NCBI GenBank assembly: GCA_000231825.2
Contig: JH720311.1
Location: 283,050-347,049, forward strand
DNA: 64,000 nucleotides
Reading direction: 5' to 3'
Origin: Tetrahymena elliotti 4EA
Lineage: Eukaryota; Ciliophora; Oligohymenophorea; Hymenostomatida; Tetrahymenidae
Below the pieces are notes generated by a model, which worked only from the letters and a program-made list of their open reading frames with translations, searched no databases and was not told the origin of the DNA. Shown piece by piece: positions 1 through 13,315 of this stretch (within the stretch, counting starts at the first letter, position 1; each line of letters begins with the position of its first letter). Made by a program: the position numbers and the translations under genes.

Positions 1-1249
1 AAATATTTAAAAGAATGTGAAACATATAATTAAAAATTAAATCAACTCAAAACAGTTATTTTTATTTATAAATAAAAATTTTGTTGTTAATTAGACTCAT
101 TTAATTAATATTAAAATATTTTTTAGCCTTTAGGTTAAAAGTCAAAGTTTTTTGAGATAAGAAATTTAAAGAAAATTTAATAATTTTACCTGAAATCAAT
201 ATGAAGATTTTAGTAGGAAATTAAATTAGAGCTTAGTAACTTTTGATATACAAATATAATTATATATTCTTATATCTAAAGAAATTGAAGTACTTCACTG
301 AGATCTGTAAAATATTTTATATTCCATAACAACATTTATTTCTTTTTTTTAATTTATTTAGTACAAATTATGAATTAATTAATTATTCATCAGAAAAATT
401 TGATTAACTTTTTTCAAACAAAATAAATAAAAATAAGTAGAGATATATAATTAAAAAAAATTTATTAATTAGAGAACAAATAAGGTGAAGAAAAATTGTT
501 AAAAGAGGTAAAAGGAAAAAAATTTCTCTAAAAACCAAAATAAGGTAATTAAAAATTTTTTAAAAAAACGAAAAATTTATAAAAGAAATAGTGATTGAAT
601 ATACAAAATTAATGAATGAAATTTTAGTTGAATATAATGTCATTTGAAATAGTAGATTTTGGAGATTATCTTATCATAAGTCTATGAATAAAGATATTTA
701 AATGGTTTACTTATCCAAAAAATAAAAAAAGCTATCATGAAAGTAGTAATTTAAATTATTTTATAAATTATTTAAATATTTATCAATAAATGCTTACATA
801 CTTTCCAGTAAACTACTGATTTTAGAATGATAAATATTTACTATTAATATTTTTAACTTTTTTATTTTGAGAGTGTTTTCATAAAATAATTACTGATTGT
901 TTTCAAATAAGTTGTTTATTTTTTGATCTTTTTGATTAGATTATTAAAAAGGGATTTAAGCTTAATCAAATGATGTTTACAAAACTTTCAAAGATACTTA
1001 ATTAATTACCTCAAATCTAAAATACTCTAAAAAACAAATATAAAAGAAATATGATTAAAAAAGATTTAATTGAATAAACTGTTTATGGTGTATTATCAAA
1101 AATCAATGTTAGGGGTTTAAAAGAAAAAAGTTGTAAGATAAGAGTTTCCTAAACTAAAACTATTTAAATAATGAATGATGAGATGAATAATTTAAAATGA
1201 CTAAAAAAATAATATTTAATGAAAATGATTATTAAAAAAATTTTTTAAT
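1..1249. other. AT-rich non-coding stretch
   Basis: No reading frame with protein-like composition was seen on either strand under the ciliate code. The DNA is poly-A/T rich with simple TTTAAA and AATTAATT motifs. It may include the eroded 3' flank of the transposase remnant. Confidence 0.5.
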
Positions 1250-1754
1250 TATCACACACTTTTTTCTTAAAAAGAAGTAAGTTCTTTTCTATGCAATATT
1301 TATATGCCTCACTATCTACAAGAGTGGAGTGAATATAGAGTTCAAATTTTTCTTGTGTAGATATTATATCCTATAAAGCTGCTTAGACGTTTTTATGGCT
1401 CAACTCTTTCTTCTCTTTTAAAAAATCTGAATCATTTTTATGCCAAATTTATAAACAATTTTCATTTAATTGAAATAAAGACTCATCAGAAAATGCATTC
1501 CTATCAAAATGAAGGTTTCCTAAAGTTCTATTATACTAAATTATAGCTAATTTATTACCTTCTGTAAGTTTGTGGATATATTTTATCTTACCACAATTAA
1601 GTCCTAATTTTTTTAAAACAATTATGTATTGATGTCTTTAGGAAAGTTTTGCATTATGACCTTGATAAAATGTAATTTTTGATTTTGCAAATTTTATAAA
1701 GTATTCCTTGAAGATCTTCTAAGGTTTAGGATAGGTATTCCTTAATTTTCTCAT
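1250..1754 (-). mobile_element. Tc1/mariner (IS630-type) transposase remnant
   Basis: Read with the ciliate code, an open stretch runs from an ATG at 1754 down to about 1250. It has the layout of the DDE catalytic region of Tc1/mariner/IS630 transposases: a helix-turn-helix-like end with LKKLGLNCGKIKYI, then FDRNAFSDESLFQL holding the first catalytic Asp (FSDES), then a YIHSTLVDSEAYKYCIEK block matching the usual 'g.vnse.Y..iL' stretch. The second Asp block (DNAP.H) and the PDLNPIE block should follow. They are absent, and the frame runs into featureless AT-rich DNA. I infer a 3'-truncated, inactive copy. It lies head to head with the polymerase remnant at 2110-3206. Confidence 0.72.
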
Positions 1755-2109
1755 AAATTTTAAAATGTTTATTTTTTACACTATTTTATTAAAGATAATT
1801 TTAATATTTCTGAGAAATTGTTCTTTTGCTCTTGATCTGAAATTTCTACATATTATCATCAAACTTTAAATAAAAATATTTGATTGATGTAAATAAAACT
1901 CATCTATCTATTTTCAAAAATCAATATATGAAAAATTTAATTCAATCTATCAATCATTGAAAAATATTTCAAAATTAAATGACAAGAATTTAAAATCAAG
2001 ATAACCATTCTCTCAAAATTTAAGTTCAACTAATAGTTTTTTTTTCTGACTAAGTTTAAATCAATAAAGAAATAAAAACCAGAGGATCAAGAATTGTGCT
2101 AAAAACAGA

Positions 2110-3206
2110 TTTTATCCCTGTCATGTTACATTGATGTGTTGTCTGGTTGAAAAATTGAGCATGTATAACTACAAACTTGATACGGAACTACACTTTCCTT
2201 GAGATACTATGTTACTCTATCCTAAATAAAATTAGAATTAATCTCTCACACAGATATATATCTTATATTTGAGAATAATTCTCTTGGTGGTATTTCAAAT
2301 ACAGGTATTTTAAGGTTTACTAAAGCAAATAACTAATACATTTGATAATGACGAAACAAAAGATAAGAATTAGCTAATGTTTTTCGATATGGTACTTCAT
2401 TCTTGACCACTAAAATGGTGATATAGGTATGTATGAAATAGAACTTGAATCTCCTAAAAATCTTCTGGATATATATAACAATTACCCACTTGCTACTGAA
2501 TGATTAACTAACTATCTAATGCTATAAACTTTCCCAGTAAAACAAAACTATAATCAAAAATTTAGCTAATGAAGATATTGAAATTTTAATAGTTGAAGGA
2601 AAAAACTTATTCCTAATCTCAATGATAAAGAAGAATATGTTTATAATATCAATAATCTCAAATTTTATCTGGAGTAAGGTTTAATTCTCATAAAGATTTG
2701 TAGAATAACTTCTATCAGTTAAATAGATTTTATGAGATCTTACATAGATTGATCTTAGCACCAACCTAAGACAATAATCCAAAAATAAATTTGAAAAGGA
2801 TTTCTTTAAACTTATGAATAACTCAGTTTACAGAGAGACAATCATAAATATTAGAAATAGACAAAATTCTAAATTAGTTTAATCTCAATAAATAATTTAT
2901 AAGATCAAAAATCTTTAAATCCTTCATACCTATTGACTATAATTTAGCTTTGGCTTAAATGTATCAAAAAATTGTGAAACTCTAACAAACCTTCTTAGTT
3001 TGGTTATTATTCTTGATTTGTATACAATTTTCATGTCTGGCTACTACAACAATAAACTATTAAAAACATTTATAAATATAGATGTTATTATGACGGACCT
3101 CTTCATGCAAATGGAATATAAAAAAGAATGTGATGTGTATGATTCTCTGATTAAGAATAAAAAAAACAATTATATTGGGCCATTAAATTTTAAAAATTGG
3201 ACATGA
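2110..3206 (+). mobile_element. Maverick/Polinton/Tlr-type DNA polymerase B remnant
   Basis: Several frames of this stretch carry, in the right order, blocks of the protein-primed DNA polymerase B (DNA_pol_B_2) family of Maverick/Polinton elements. They are a YKLD block, KLELISHTDIYLIFE followed by LGGIS and a RFTKANN block, MYEIELESPKNL with YPLATE, KLIPNLNDKEEYVY followed by YLEQGLILIKI, and FFKLMNNSVY followed by RNRQNSKLV. The last two are the fingers/palm core. Each block is in frame for 20-50 codons and then shifts frame or meets TGA, so this is a decayed gene. Tetrahymena Tlr elements are germline-limited Maverick relatives. No other Tlr gene or terminal repeat was recognised around it. 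Confidence 0.75.
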
Positions 3207-4207
3207 AAAGTTCATTAATAAATTATTATCTTTTATTGCCTTAATTGTATCAAATTATTTCTTTTGTTTTTCTAATTTTATAAGGTTTTTCATTGAAATA
3301 ATAAAACTGTAATTGTTTCTATGAATATTAATTTCGCATGAATCAAATCTATCAAAAATAAAAATAAATTTCTTAAAGGTTTGAAATTACTATTCACATA
3401 TTGTCCTATCCACCCTATAAAACCTAGCGTTAAATTTAATAAAACAAAAAACAAAATCTAATGTTCATTTTAGAGCATCAAGCCTTATGATAAATTAAAA
3501 AAATTTTAGATAAAAATTAGCAAAACAAAAAGAAAATAGGATTAATTTAATTAATTTTTTTCTCGAATATATTTTCTTTTGTTTATGAAAAAATTTATAT
3601 GTTTTTAATATAGAAAATATTTTTAATAGAATAATGAGAATCAGAGTTTTTATGATTGATAAAATCTAATGATGGATTTAAAAAAATAAAACCTTTAATT
3701 AAATAAATATCTTAAAAAATTAAATTTTATATTTCATATCAATTAAATTTGATTTTTATTATCAATTCTTATTATGATAAATGAAAAAAAATTTTTATAA
3801 AATTTTGTTTTTAAAAAAAAGAAAATAGGATTAATTTATTTGATTTTCTACGAAAATATGTTTACTTTATGTTTATGAAAAAATGTATACATTTTTAATA
3901 AGAAAAAATAATAATTGTTTGTTTGTTTGTTTTTGTTTTGTTTATCTCATAAATTTAATAGCTGTTTATTTTTAGATGCTTTGAAAGTTTAAAGCTTGTT
4001 GGTATTATTAAAATAAGAAAATATATATTGCTTTAAAGCTATTGATAAAGTCTAAGTTTATTTAAAAGAAAGTCATAATTATTAGAATTAGCCAAGCTAC
4101 TTATTTATCTATTTATTTAGACAATCTGATATCTTTTGAATATATTATTAAATAATCAATCACTCAGTTAGCTATAAGGTAAATAGGCATTATTAATAAA
4201 TATTAAA
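3207..4207. other. intergenic, AT-rich, contains a diverged direct repeat
   Basis: No gene was seen. The stretch holds a roughly 95 bp direct repeat (described separately) and a short GTTT microsatellite near 3916. It separates the mobile-element remnants from the end of PEX16. Confidence 0.5.
3527..3910. repeat. diverged direct repeat, two copies about 290 bp apart
   Basis: Copy 1 (about 3527-3620) and copy 2 (about 3817-3910) both begin with AGAAAATAGGATTAATTTA, continue through a TTTATGAAAAAAT block and end in TTTTTAATA. They differ at scattered positions. The intervening DNA does not match. No coding content. Confidence 0.55.
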
Positions 4208-5119
4208 TCACAACAAAAGACTTATTGAACAACGCATTTCTATAATACCTAAAATGAAAGATTTTATAAATTATAATTTCTATCCAAAGATGGAATCTAA
4301 GAAGGGAATTAACACTTTGCTTCTAAATACATGACTGTAGAAGGGGTTTCTAAGAAGATAATTGAGAATCATTTCTTTGTTTCTAGTTTTAAATTCTTCT
4401 CTTTGTGCTGGTTGATAAAACTTTATTTTGCGTTAGAGAATCAAACGGATCAGATCTATTATAAGGGAAATAATGTAAGGAGTATATGATTCAACTCCGA
4501 ACAAACGCAACAAAATGCAATAAATGAGAGGTCTTATTATAAAAAGGAGTTCTCCAATATAAATAAAAAAATCACTTTTTTTTTAATTTGGTTGCTTAGA
4601 TTCTAAAAGATCTTTTGGAATAGGTAATTTAGAGAGCAAGCCAACTCTTTTATGGCTTCTTTGAAGTTCTTCTTCAAAATCTTAATTGAAAGTCAACCCA
4701 TTTTATTAACGATTCTTTATTCTTTCTAATGTTTCAGATAATTTTTTAATTTACTCTTCTGATTATACATTTCTGTATTTTTCACTGTAGTCTTCTGTGA
4801 AAAATTTTTCAAAAGCCTCACTTTTTTAGCGATTTAACTCATCTAACTCTTCTTGCGCATTACCTTCAGAGATATAAATTTGTTTTTAACCTAAATTCAT
4901 TTTCTTAATCTTTAAATACACCTTAAATAGTTGTGATAAAGAAAGAATTTCTAAAAATCTCTCCTTGTTGAAGAATGAAGCTTTATTTGAAATGTAATTT
5001 AAAGTCTGCTCTAGCAAAAATTCAAAGCTAACAAGTTTATTTAGACTCTTGTTGAGGTCCAAGTATTGCTAATTTGGAATGTAACTTAAGTTACTTTTAT
5101 CTTCATGCATACTGTCCAT
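4208..5119 (-). CDS. PEX16: peroxisomal membrane protein PEX16
   Basis: A single intronless frame of 303 residues, starting at ATG 5119 and ending at TGA 4208-4210. Pex16 is a peroxisomal membrane protein that helps bring other membrane proteins, such as Pex3, to ER and peroxisomes. The family signature is clear around residues 188-230: IGELLFIIRPLIYCILLRLFG followed by YTPYIISLIIDL, matching the conserved 'GELLYILRPLIY..L...G..SW.P...SL..D' of Pex16. The N-terminal half (residues 20-75) matches the family's helical region. A second ATG at codon 4 could also serve as start. Length is close to the usual 330-360. Many TAA/TAG codons are read as glutamine. The nearest neighbour, SPEF2, is transcribed toward it from 582 bp away. 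Confidence 0.85.
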
Positions 5120-5700
5120 TTTATCTATAAAATTTATATATTTTTGTGTTCTCCTCTACCTAAATATCTGCTTTACTATTTACTTGGTTTCTTATTGCAA
5201 AAGATTTTGATTTATTATAAATATTTTTTTTTTTTTGTGTGTGTTTGATGAATAGTTTAATTACTTATTTATTTTGTGTACTCTTAGATTTGACAGTTTA
5301 ATATATTATTTGTCAGATTTACTCATTCATTAATTTGATTTTTAAAATTCCTATTAAAAACAAAAAGTGCGTAGATTTTGTAATTCATTCATCTTACGCA
5401 ATTAAATCCCTCATTATTCACTCCTATTATTCCATTTCAAGACAAATTCTATTTTCTTTTTTTCTATTTGTTTTTCTTTTTTTCTTTTCAATCAATAGCC
5501 TCATTTTTTTAAAACCCAAATATATTAAAGTGATCAAAATATTTAAACAAATTCTTGAAAAATAAAAATAATTTATAAATAAAACCTAAATGAGAATTGT
5601 AAAAGTGAGATAAAACATTGAATATAAAAATGCTTTATTAGTTTTAAAGATAATGATTAATTTAATGAAGAAAGTCATTTATTTTATTTCAATTAAAATT
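5120..5700. other. intergenic between PEX16 start and SPEF2 end
   Basis: Presumed PEX16 promoter and SPEF2 3' flank. A T-rich plus-strand frame at 5335-5565 has no protein-like features and is not called. Confidence 0.5.
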
Positions 5701-8700
5701 TCACTCAAAAAGAATTTGCCAGAAGTATTCTCTTCCCTTACTAGACAATCTCTTTAAAGATTCTATGTATTAATTAATGCTAAGAATATACTATTTATTA
5801 AAAGCAAAAAAAAAAAATGTTTAAATAAATTATCAATATAATTTATCAGTTTAAAAAAAGTAATAAATATTATTTTACAGGTTCATTTTCACAATAAAGA
5901 TCAAACAAAATCTATTTCACAAAGAATATTCTGTTGAATAAATTCTATCCATACAGCTATCTATCTCTTTCATATTCATCAAACCAAGCTTCAATCTAAA
6001 TTTAATTCCAAAAATAATTTTTAAAATATTTTTCTTTTTGTCAATAAAATAGTAAAAAGAAATTTCTATTTAATTGTGAATTTTCTTTTAAATTTTAAAA
6101 AAAATCTGATTTTTCATTTAAAATTTTCAATTTAGAAAATAAATAAAATTAAATTCATTTTTTTAGTATTTATTTTTACACGAAGGAAATTATGAGTTTC
6201 TAAATAACCGCTATTTGAATAAGTTAATAATTGATCTTTGTATTCTTCTATGATGTCTTCTGTGGGAACTGGGGAACTAAACAAGACAAAGCAGATCATT
6301 AAGTCCTATTTTTTGGAAATAAGATTTGTTAAGATAGTTTGGAAAATAATTTAGAATACCTTAAAATCAATTTTATCATCATGTATTTGTTGTTCAAAGT
6401 TTGTATAAATAGTTGATAAACACTTATCAGAAAGTTATTTTATGAATTTAGGTAAGTGATTTGAATGTTTTTTTCTTCTTAAGAATACATTCTCAAATAC
6501 TTTTAGATTGATAATATCTCTTTTATCACATAAAGTGTGAAGCTCTTCATAGAGAAGCTTTAATCCAAAAATAGTGAACCTAAAATCATCAACTGAATCT
6601 ACTAATTCTAGAGGTTGAATAAAGGCAGGTATTTAGTTGAAGCAATTCAATATCTATTAATTAGTGAAAATGAATTAATTTAAAAATCAGAAAATTATTT
6701 TCTACCTTATATGTATCTGAAATATTCTTCACACTAACAACAAGACTATCAACGGGATTCTATGATTGAATAGCCTATCTTAAATTTCTGATTGCATCAT
6801 ATATAACTTCATTTTCATGCTTTAAGCCAAAGATAATCCAGTCATCTAACTTTGAATATAGAGCTATTTCTATCATTTTGAGTTCTTTTATTCTCGTAAT
6901 TAATGAAAACTTCAAAATATGTCCTCTGTACTTGCATATTCCTTTTTCAGTTTCAAGTACTTAATTATAAAGCTCATTTAAGCCAGGGTAATTTCTTTCA
7001 TTAATCGTGTTGAAAGATAAACCACCTGTCCTCTTCTTTAAGAATTTAGCTCTTATTTCTTTTATGTTATATCAGAGTTACATAAATAAATGAATTTTTT
7101 AATCTGAAATAAATAAATACCTCCAACTAGTTCATTGATATTGTCAACAGAATGAACAAAGTAATCAAACATTTATTCGACTCTTGGGAAAGAGTTTGGA
7201 TTTTCAACATCATAAATAGGAGGAGGAGATCCATTTGGGAAGGGATCTAAAATAACATGTTCTTAGACTTCGTTTATTGGTTTTCCATCAACTACATCTT
7301 GGATGTATAAAATGAGTTCTATGATTTCTTCAAGCTTGTTTGGATTAAAAAAAATATTGATATCATTAAAATATTATTTTGAAAATACTTTATTTATTTC
7401 TAATTAGAATAGCCTTTGATAAGAAGAAAATAGAGTAGACATTTCAGACTCAAACCATCCAGAAGCCATAATAGTTTTTCTTTCTTGAATTGATTCTGTT
7501 TATCTGATTTAAAAAAATAGCAAATGTTAATTATGATTAAAACTGTGTTATTTACTTTAATTCTACTGAATCCCATAAGTTCTCATATAAAGTCTCTAAG
7601 TGTTGATTTAATTCATCTTTGGTGTTTTAGAATCTAAGCATTTATGGATTATCTTCAAAGAATTTATTCAAATTATCTTTGAAAGTATTTATTTTATGCT
7701 AGAGAATTAAAAAAATAATTTTTAAATATTAAAATTAACAAAGACAAAGTAAAAAACTTACTTGCTTATCATCTGGTCTTTAAATAACAGAAAGGAATCT
7801 AAATTACACATCTGCTAAACGATTTGAAATAACCTCTCTATGGTTATCTATTTAATGTAAACTATGTTTTATTTCTTTGAAATAGCTACTTTGTATTTCG
7901 TTCCACATTTTCATCACATTTTCTATTTATTTATTTTTTTATTGAAAATTATTTCTTTTTGAAATATAAAGTAAAATAAAAAATTCAAATTTATTTTTTT
8001 ATTGAAAGTTATTTCTTTTTTGAAATTTAAAGTAAAATAAAATAAAAAATTCAAATATTACTTAAATGATCCATTTTAAGTCTTTCGAAGTAATCTCCAG
8101 CCGGCTGAGGAGAGTGGTGGTGCATAGATTAATCTGTTTGATTAATTTTAGATGCATCAGCTAAATCGTTGTTAATTATATTGTCTGATGAGATTTTATT
8201 TTGACTGGAGAATTATTCTTGGGATGCAGATATATTAGGATTGTTTGAGTTTGTTGGAATAGAAGCTTGTTAGGATTCTAATAATTATTATTACTTTTCT
8301 TTTTCTAATCTTTCTTATTCTAGCTTCTCTTAGAGAAGTCTCTCTTCTTCTCTTTATTATTGTAATCTCTCTTATTCTAATTAGTAGTTCTATATTTGTT
8401 CTTCTATCTTTTTCTTCTTAAATTTCAGAAGATCAGCAAGCTTCTTATCAACTTACTCAAAAACTTCAATTCTTTTGCTTGCAGATTCCAAAGATTAAAG
8501 GGCTGCAAAAATATTCTTTTATTCATTTTATTATTCTTATTCCTCTTCAACATGCTATAACTGCACTTAAGATTGAGGTTATTATTGTTATTATTATTCT
8601 GTATTCAAATGCTCAGCAACATGAGCTTCGAATTCATATCCGAACATGCCATACCACTCTTGTAAGTAATCTAAGTTTCTTTTAAATAAACCAAAATCTA

Positions 8701-11700
8701 TTAAAAAATTAAATAATAAATTTCATTAATATTACTCAACAAATTATTTGTTAGCTTCTTATATTTTATCTAAGCTACTTTAAGGATCATCTATTACTTA
8801 AATTCTTTCTGCAAGACCTTTTTCTTCTTGTGGAGGAACGTTGTCTTCTAAATTATATATATTTCCTGTTTAAGGATCTAATCTTCTATTGGCAGCTCTT
8901 TTTTCTGCAATGGCATCATCGACATTAAGATTTATGACTAAATCTAAACCTCCTTATTTGAGTCTAGTATCAGGTACTCTCTCTCCTGCTCTAACTAACT
9001 ATGCTATTTATTCTTTAATTTACTCACCTTCTGGATTCAATCTTTCTTCTTCCAAAACAAAACCAGTTAAGCCCTCCTCTAAAAGTTTAGCTTGTTTAAC
9101 ATTTTAAGGGAAATTTACAAGCACAAAACCTGAATGAAATAATAAAAAAATATTTAAAAAAATTAAAAAGATTTTAAAAACAAATAATTTACCTGGTGTG
9201 TATTCATAGTCTTTTTGTTTCATCAAACGATAGACTGCTTCTTCATAAGTTTCTTAAGGAGGTTCATCAGGAACTTCTATTTCGACTTTTGAGCCAACAT
9301 TTTTTTTACCTTCTTTTGCAGCACCCTTTTTAGGTTAACTTTTTTCTTTTTTCTTTTAATAGTCTTCCCATTCTTTCTTCATTTAAGCTTGTCTCTCTTG
9401 CTCTTTAGTCTTAGCATCTGCTAATTATTAAATAAGTTAATCAGGAGTTACAACTGGGAATGTTGATTTAATTTATATAAGAGCAGCTTCAACTAATATT
9501 TCATCAGTATAAGGAATATTTTAAGTTTTCATTTCATTGGCTTTTTAGCCTAATTCCCTTAACTAAGGATTATCTGGTTTTTCTTCTTCAACTTATCCTT
9601 TTTTTGCTGGTTTCTTTGCAGCAGCTTTCTTTTTATCATTCTCATCTTCTGGAGGAGGGAAAGCCTAATTAAAAAATTTTAATTTTCAATAAAATATCAA
9701 AGAAAAGGTTATACATATTTAATAGCCTAGTCTAATACTTCATAAACATCAATAATCTCCACTCCATACTTCTACTTAATTAGCTAAGAAAGTGATTTCT
9801 TTCCAGAAAATCTATTACCAATTATACTTATTCTCAAAGGCATATGATCAGGTATATCCTCAGGCTTTGATTTAATAGCTTTTTATGGGTAAATTCTATC
9901 AATAACTTAATGTAAGAAATCTCCGAGTTAGTCATCATTATATGCCTAAATAATAAATAATGAAAAAAATAAAACTTAAAAAGTAATTCCTTTTTTGATT
10001 CCAAAAAAATTACATGATTTAAAATTTGATTTTCAGGTTATTCAAATTGGTGGAATGGCTACCACATCTAGAAGCCAAGATTATAATCTGTGAACATCAT
10101 TGACAATTATTAATCAAGTTCTTCTGAGATTTCATGTTCGTAAGTTTAACGTTATGTTTGCTATTATTGCTCAAATATTGTGACCACTTTTTCTTCACAA
10201 AGAGGTCTTCCTTCTGCAAATCTTTCCATAAGATCATTCCAATACTGTTCTGGTAGTCTGATAGAATCTATTTTTATCAAAATAAATGGAATTAAGAAGT
10301 AAAACAAACGAATTATTTACTGTTTTATCTTTGATTGCTGTGACATAACTCAGTGACATCAAGAATAATGTTAAGCAAATCTTGACAAACTTTTTAATGC
10401 TTTTTTCTTTTTTAAATTTTATTTTGTAAATTAAGCTCCATGTATTCAATTTTTTAGAGTTTCCATTATTTTTTTCTTTCAATTTCTTCAGCAATAGCCT
10501 TTTCTCTAAATTCTTCATGCTTTTAATCAAAATAATCCATTCTTTCTTTTTATATTTAATTCTCTCTTTCTATTCTATTTTAAACTACTAACTTTTCTTT
10601 TTCTTAAGCAACATAAATCTTTCTACCTTCCTATGCCGCAGCAACACTCTACTCACAAAATTTGCTCAACATATCCTACTACTTTTTCTTTTCTTGAATT
10701 TCTTGTTCATATTTCTATTGCTCAACCAACATTCTGTTCTTTCTATCATTGTGATTAAAACAAACAAATAAATACTTGCAAATACATTGAAAAAAAAGAA
10801 TTACCTTTTCTCTTTATCTTTTCTAGCTAAAATAGACTTGTGAGTGCTTTCTTTGATTCTCATCATAGTAGCATTTAAATTAAAATTTGAAATTGGTGGA
10901 GGTTTGTAATTATCAGGGTCATGCTTGAGAGAGACACCTTACTAAATACAATTTTCTTTGAAATAATCTAAACCTTCTTTGTAATCTTTGAACTCAAAAT
11001 TTTCAATAGCTTTAACTTCTTCTTTCATTCTGTTTGTCAAGTAATTATTGAGTGTTTTTTCTTTATCAAGTCTTGTTTATTAAATTTATTGTGTTTTGAG
11101 CCAGTTATCATAAATGTTCTTTGTTTTATCCTCAATATATTTATGGTTGTTACGAGTTTTATTCAATTCAAATTATCTATGCTCAATTCTCCATTGATTT
11201 TCCCTTTCTAATTCTTAATCTTTAAGTGATTTAGCTAATATTTCACTTCTTAACTTTTATTGTCTAAATTTCTCTAACTTCATTTCAATATCCATAATCT
11301 TAGGAGGAAGATTTTATTTAGTTTATTCATCATATTTAAAACTTTATTTCAAGTGTCTGTCTTTTGTTTTCAAAGATTTATTGAACTGAGCAATTAAATT
11401 TTAATCTGCTGTATCATCACTCGCTTAAGTATTATTCTATCTTACTGTTTTAGTAACATGATACTATTTTTTATCAAATATTTAATTAAAACCTTAATTT
11501 ATCTTTTTCATAACAATATCCTCATTAGCTCTTTTATTATCTCATTATTTCATTGCAATATATTAAAAATAACCATTCATTTCACAATAAATAATAATAT
11601 ATTTTGCTTATTTTAAATTAATTACCTTATTTAATTATTTAAGAACTTCTATATTATTTCCAGGCTTTGGCATTAATGTTATCTTTAGCTTTTCCCTTAA

Positions 11701-12043
11701 AATTCCTGATACTGTTTAATAATTCTATTTAACTGTCGTATCATCTGTCCTTTTTTAACAATTATAAATTATCAAATATGAATTTTATTAAAGCAATTAT
11801 CAAATGAAAATTTAAGATAAAGTAAAACAAAATATTTTAGTTTAGAGATTGGTAATTGCATGAAATAAATAGCTTTAAAAATTCATACTTGTTAACTATT
11901 GTTGACGGGACATTAAAACCTAATCTCATTAAGATATCTCTGTAAAGATATCCATTACGCATATCATCTTCTAAATTTTTTATTTTATTTTCGATTCTTA
12001 GGTCGCTGTTCAACCACTATTTAATTTCAACTTCATTCGCCAT
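5701..12043 (-). CDS. SPEF2: sperm flagellar protein 2 homologue (SPEF2/CPC1/KPL2)
   Basis: Seventeen exons, all phases agreeing: 12043-11889, 11749-11626, 11520-10805, 10742-10321, 10267-10014, 9945-9715, 9664-9193, 9129-8736, 8678-8062, 7922-7762, 7698-7556, 7503-7121, 7058-6706, 6653-6360, 6305-6180, 5995-5879, 5790-5701. The product has 1683 residues (human SPEF2 about 1820). Order of parts: an N-terminal CH-like domain (first 95 residues), long charged coiled coils, an adenylate-kinase-like segment with P-loop GNRFSGKK at about residue 600, a FPP..KK linker and the GFVLVNFP strand of the kinase fold, a Q-rich coiled coil, then the conserved C-terminal helical region (WFDEYERDR near the end). 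In Chlamydomonas the orthologue CPC1 is part of the central-pair C1b projection and affects beat frequency. The gene is expected to act in the axoneme. Confidence 0.88.
7929..8054. repeat. tandem duplication inside a SPEF2 intron
   Basis: Two copies of a roughly 62 bp unit (7929-7988 and 7989-8054) with the core TTTATTTTTTTATTGAAA..TTATTTC lie in the intron between exons 9 and 10 of SPEF2. They do not change the reading frame. Confidence 0.7.
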
Positions 12044-13315
12044 GGGTAAATTAATCTGCTATAGCAATTGCTTATTTATCTTAAAGGGTATATCTTATAA
12101 TCCAGTATTAATTGACAATTAAGTTTTGGCTTATTTAGTAACAATGATATATACAATATACTAATAAATGAATGTTTCAGATATTGAAATTAATTTATTT
12201 AATTAACTATCACTTTCTATTAATAATATCAATAAACACTAAATTTGAAACTCTTTATTTATTTTAAACTTTAATTTAATAATTCAATTATTTATTATCA
12301 AACAAAACAGTAGTAGCTTTTCAAATCCTAATAAATATTTATAAAATGATTGGTTTTTAATTTATTCCTATTCATTCTAAAATATCTTATTTAATCATGC
12401 TAGTAAAACTTAACTAAATAGAGTTTTCTCTAATAATATATTCCTTTTTATAATTTAGTTTTTATTCTTTAAATAATTATCTTAAAAAAATAATAATTTA
12501 ATTAAAAGGTGTTGTTTCTAATTCATCTTAAATTACTTTTAAAGAAAATTAAATTTTTAAAAAGTCATTTTTTTCATAAAATTATAAATAAATATTTTAA
12601 TTGATATTTAAATTTATTTGTGTTATAATAACTTATTATTTATTTGAATGTTAACTCTCTTGGCTATCTTAAGTCATTTTAAATTTTTATAATTTTTACA
12701 ACATCATATTTAGCTTGAATAAAATTCAATATTTAATTTTAAATTATTTTTAATTTAAAAATATTTGAGCTAATTAAATTATCAATCTTCTGATTAAAGT
12801 ATTATTATTAAAAAAATATCCATCTAAATGTTTAATCAGTAAACTATTTCTAATCTTAATAAATTTTAGAAAATAATTCTAATTTGAAAATGAATAGTCT
12901 CTCAGGAAAAGCTTACGTTGATTATTGAGACCAATATATTTAAACTAAAATGAATCAATTAAGCCAGTAAAAATTATTTTTTTGAGGTTCAAAATAAAGA
13001 TACATACAACTCTATTTCAGCATAAAATTAGATAAAAAATCAGATGATTTTCGTCTTTTTGAAAAGAAATAAAAAGAATTTTGATGAAAATTATGTTATT
13101 ATGTTTCTATTATAAATAAAATATGTATAAAAAAAAATTGCTAAAAGGAGATAATTCTGATATGGATAAGTTGATGAAAATAACATGCATGTATGTATGT
13201 ATATATGATAGATATTAGGATAAATTAGTGGTTTTATAAACATAAATTATTTTTATTTAGTTTAAGTTTAGGGATGTTTATTAAAAAGGAATGAAATGAA
13301 TTGGATTAAATTTGT
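12044..13315. other. intergenic, AT-rich
   Basis: Upstream of SPEF2 and downstream of the EF-hand gene. No gene seen. A short (ATGT)n run lies near 13186. Confidence 0.5.

Noticed and set aside
5335..5565. Small hydrophobic plus-strand frame
   Set aside because: Composition matches T-rich intergenic DNA. No start context or family features.
8889..9107. Plus-strand frame over SPEF2
   Set aside because: Antisense of SPEF2 exon 8, whose reading frame is supported by homology and phase.
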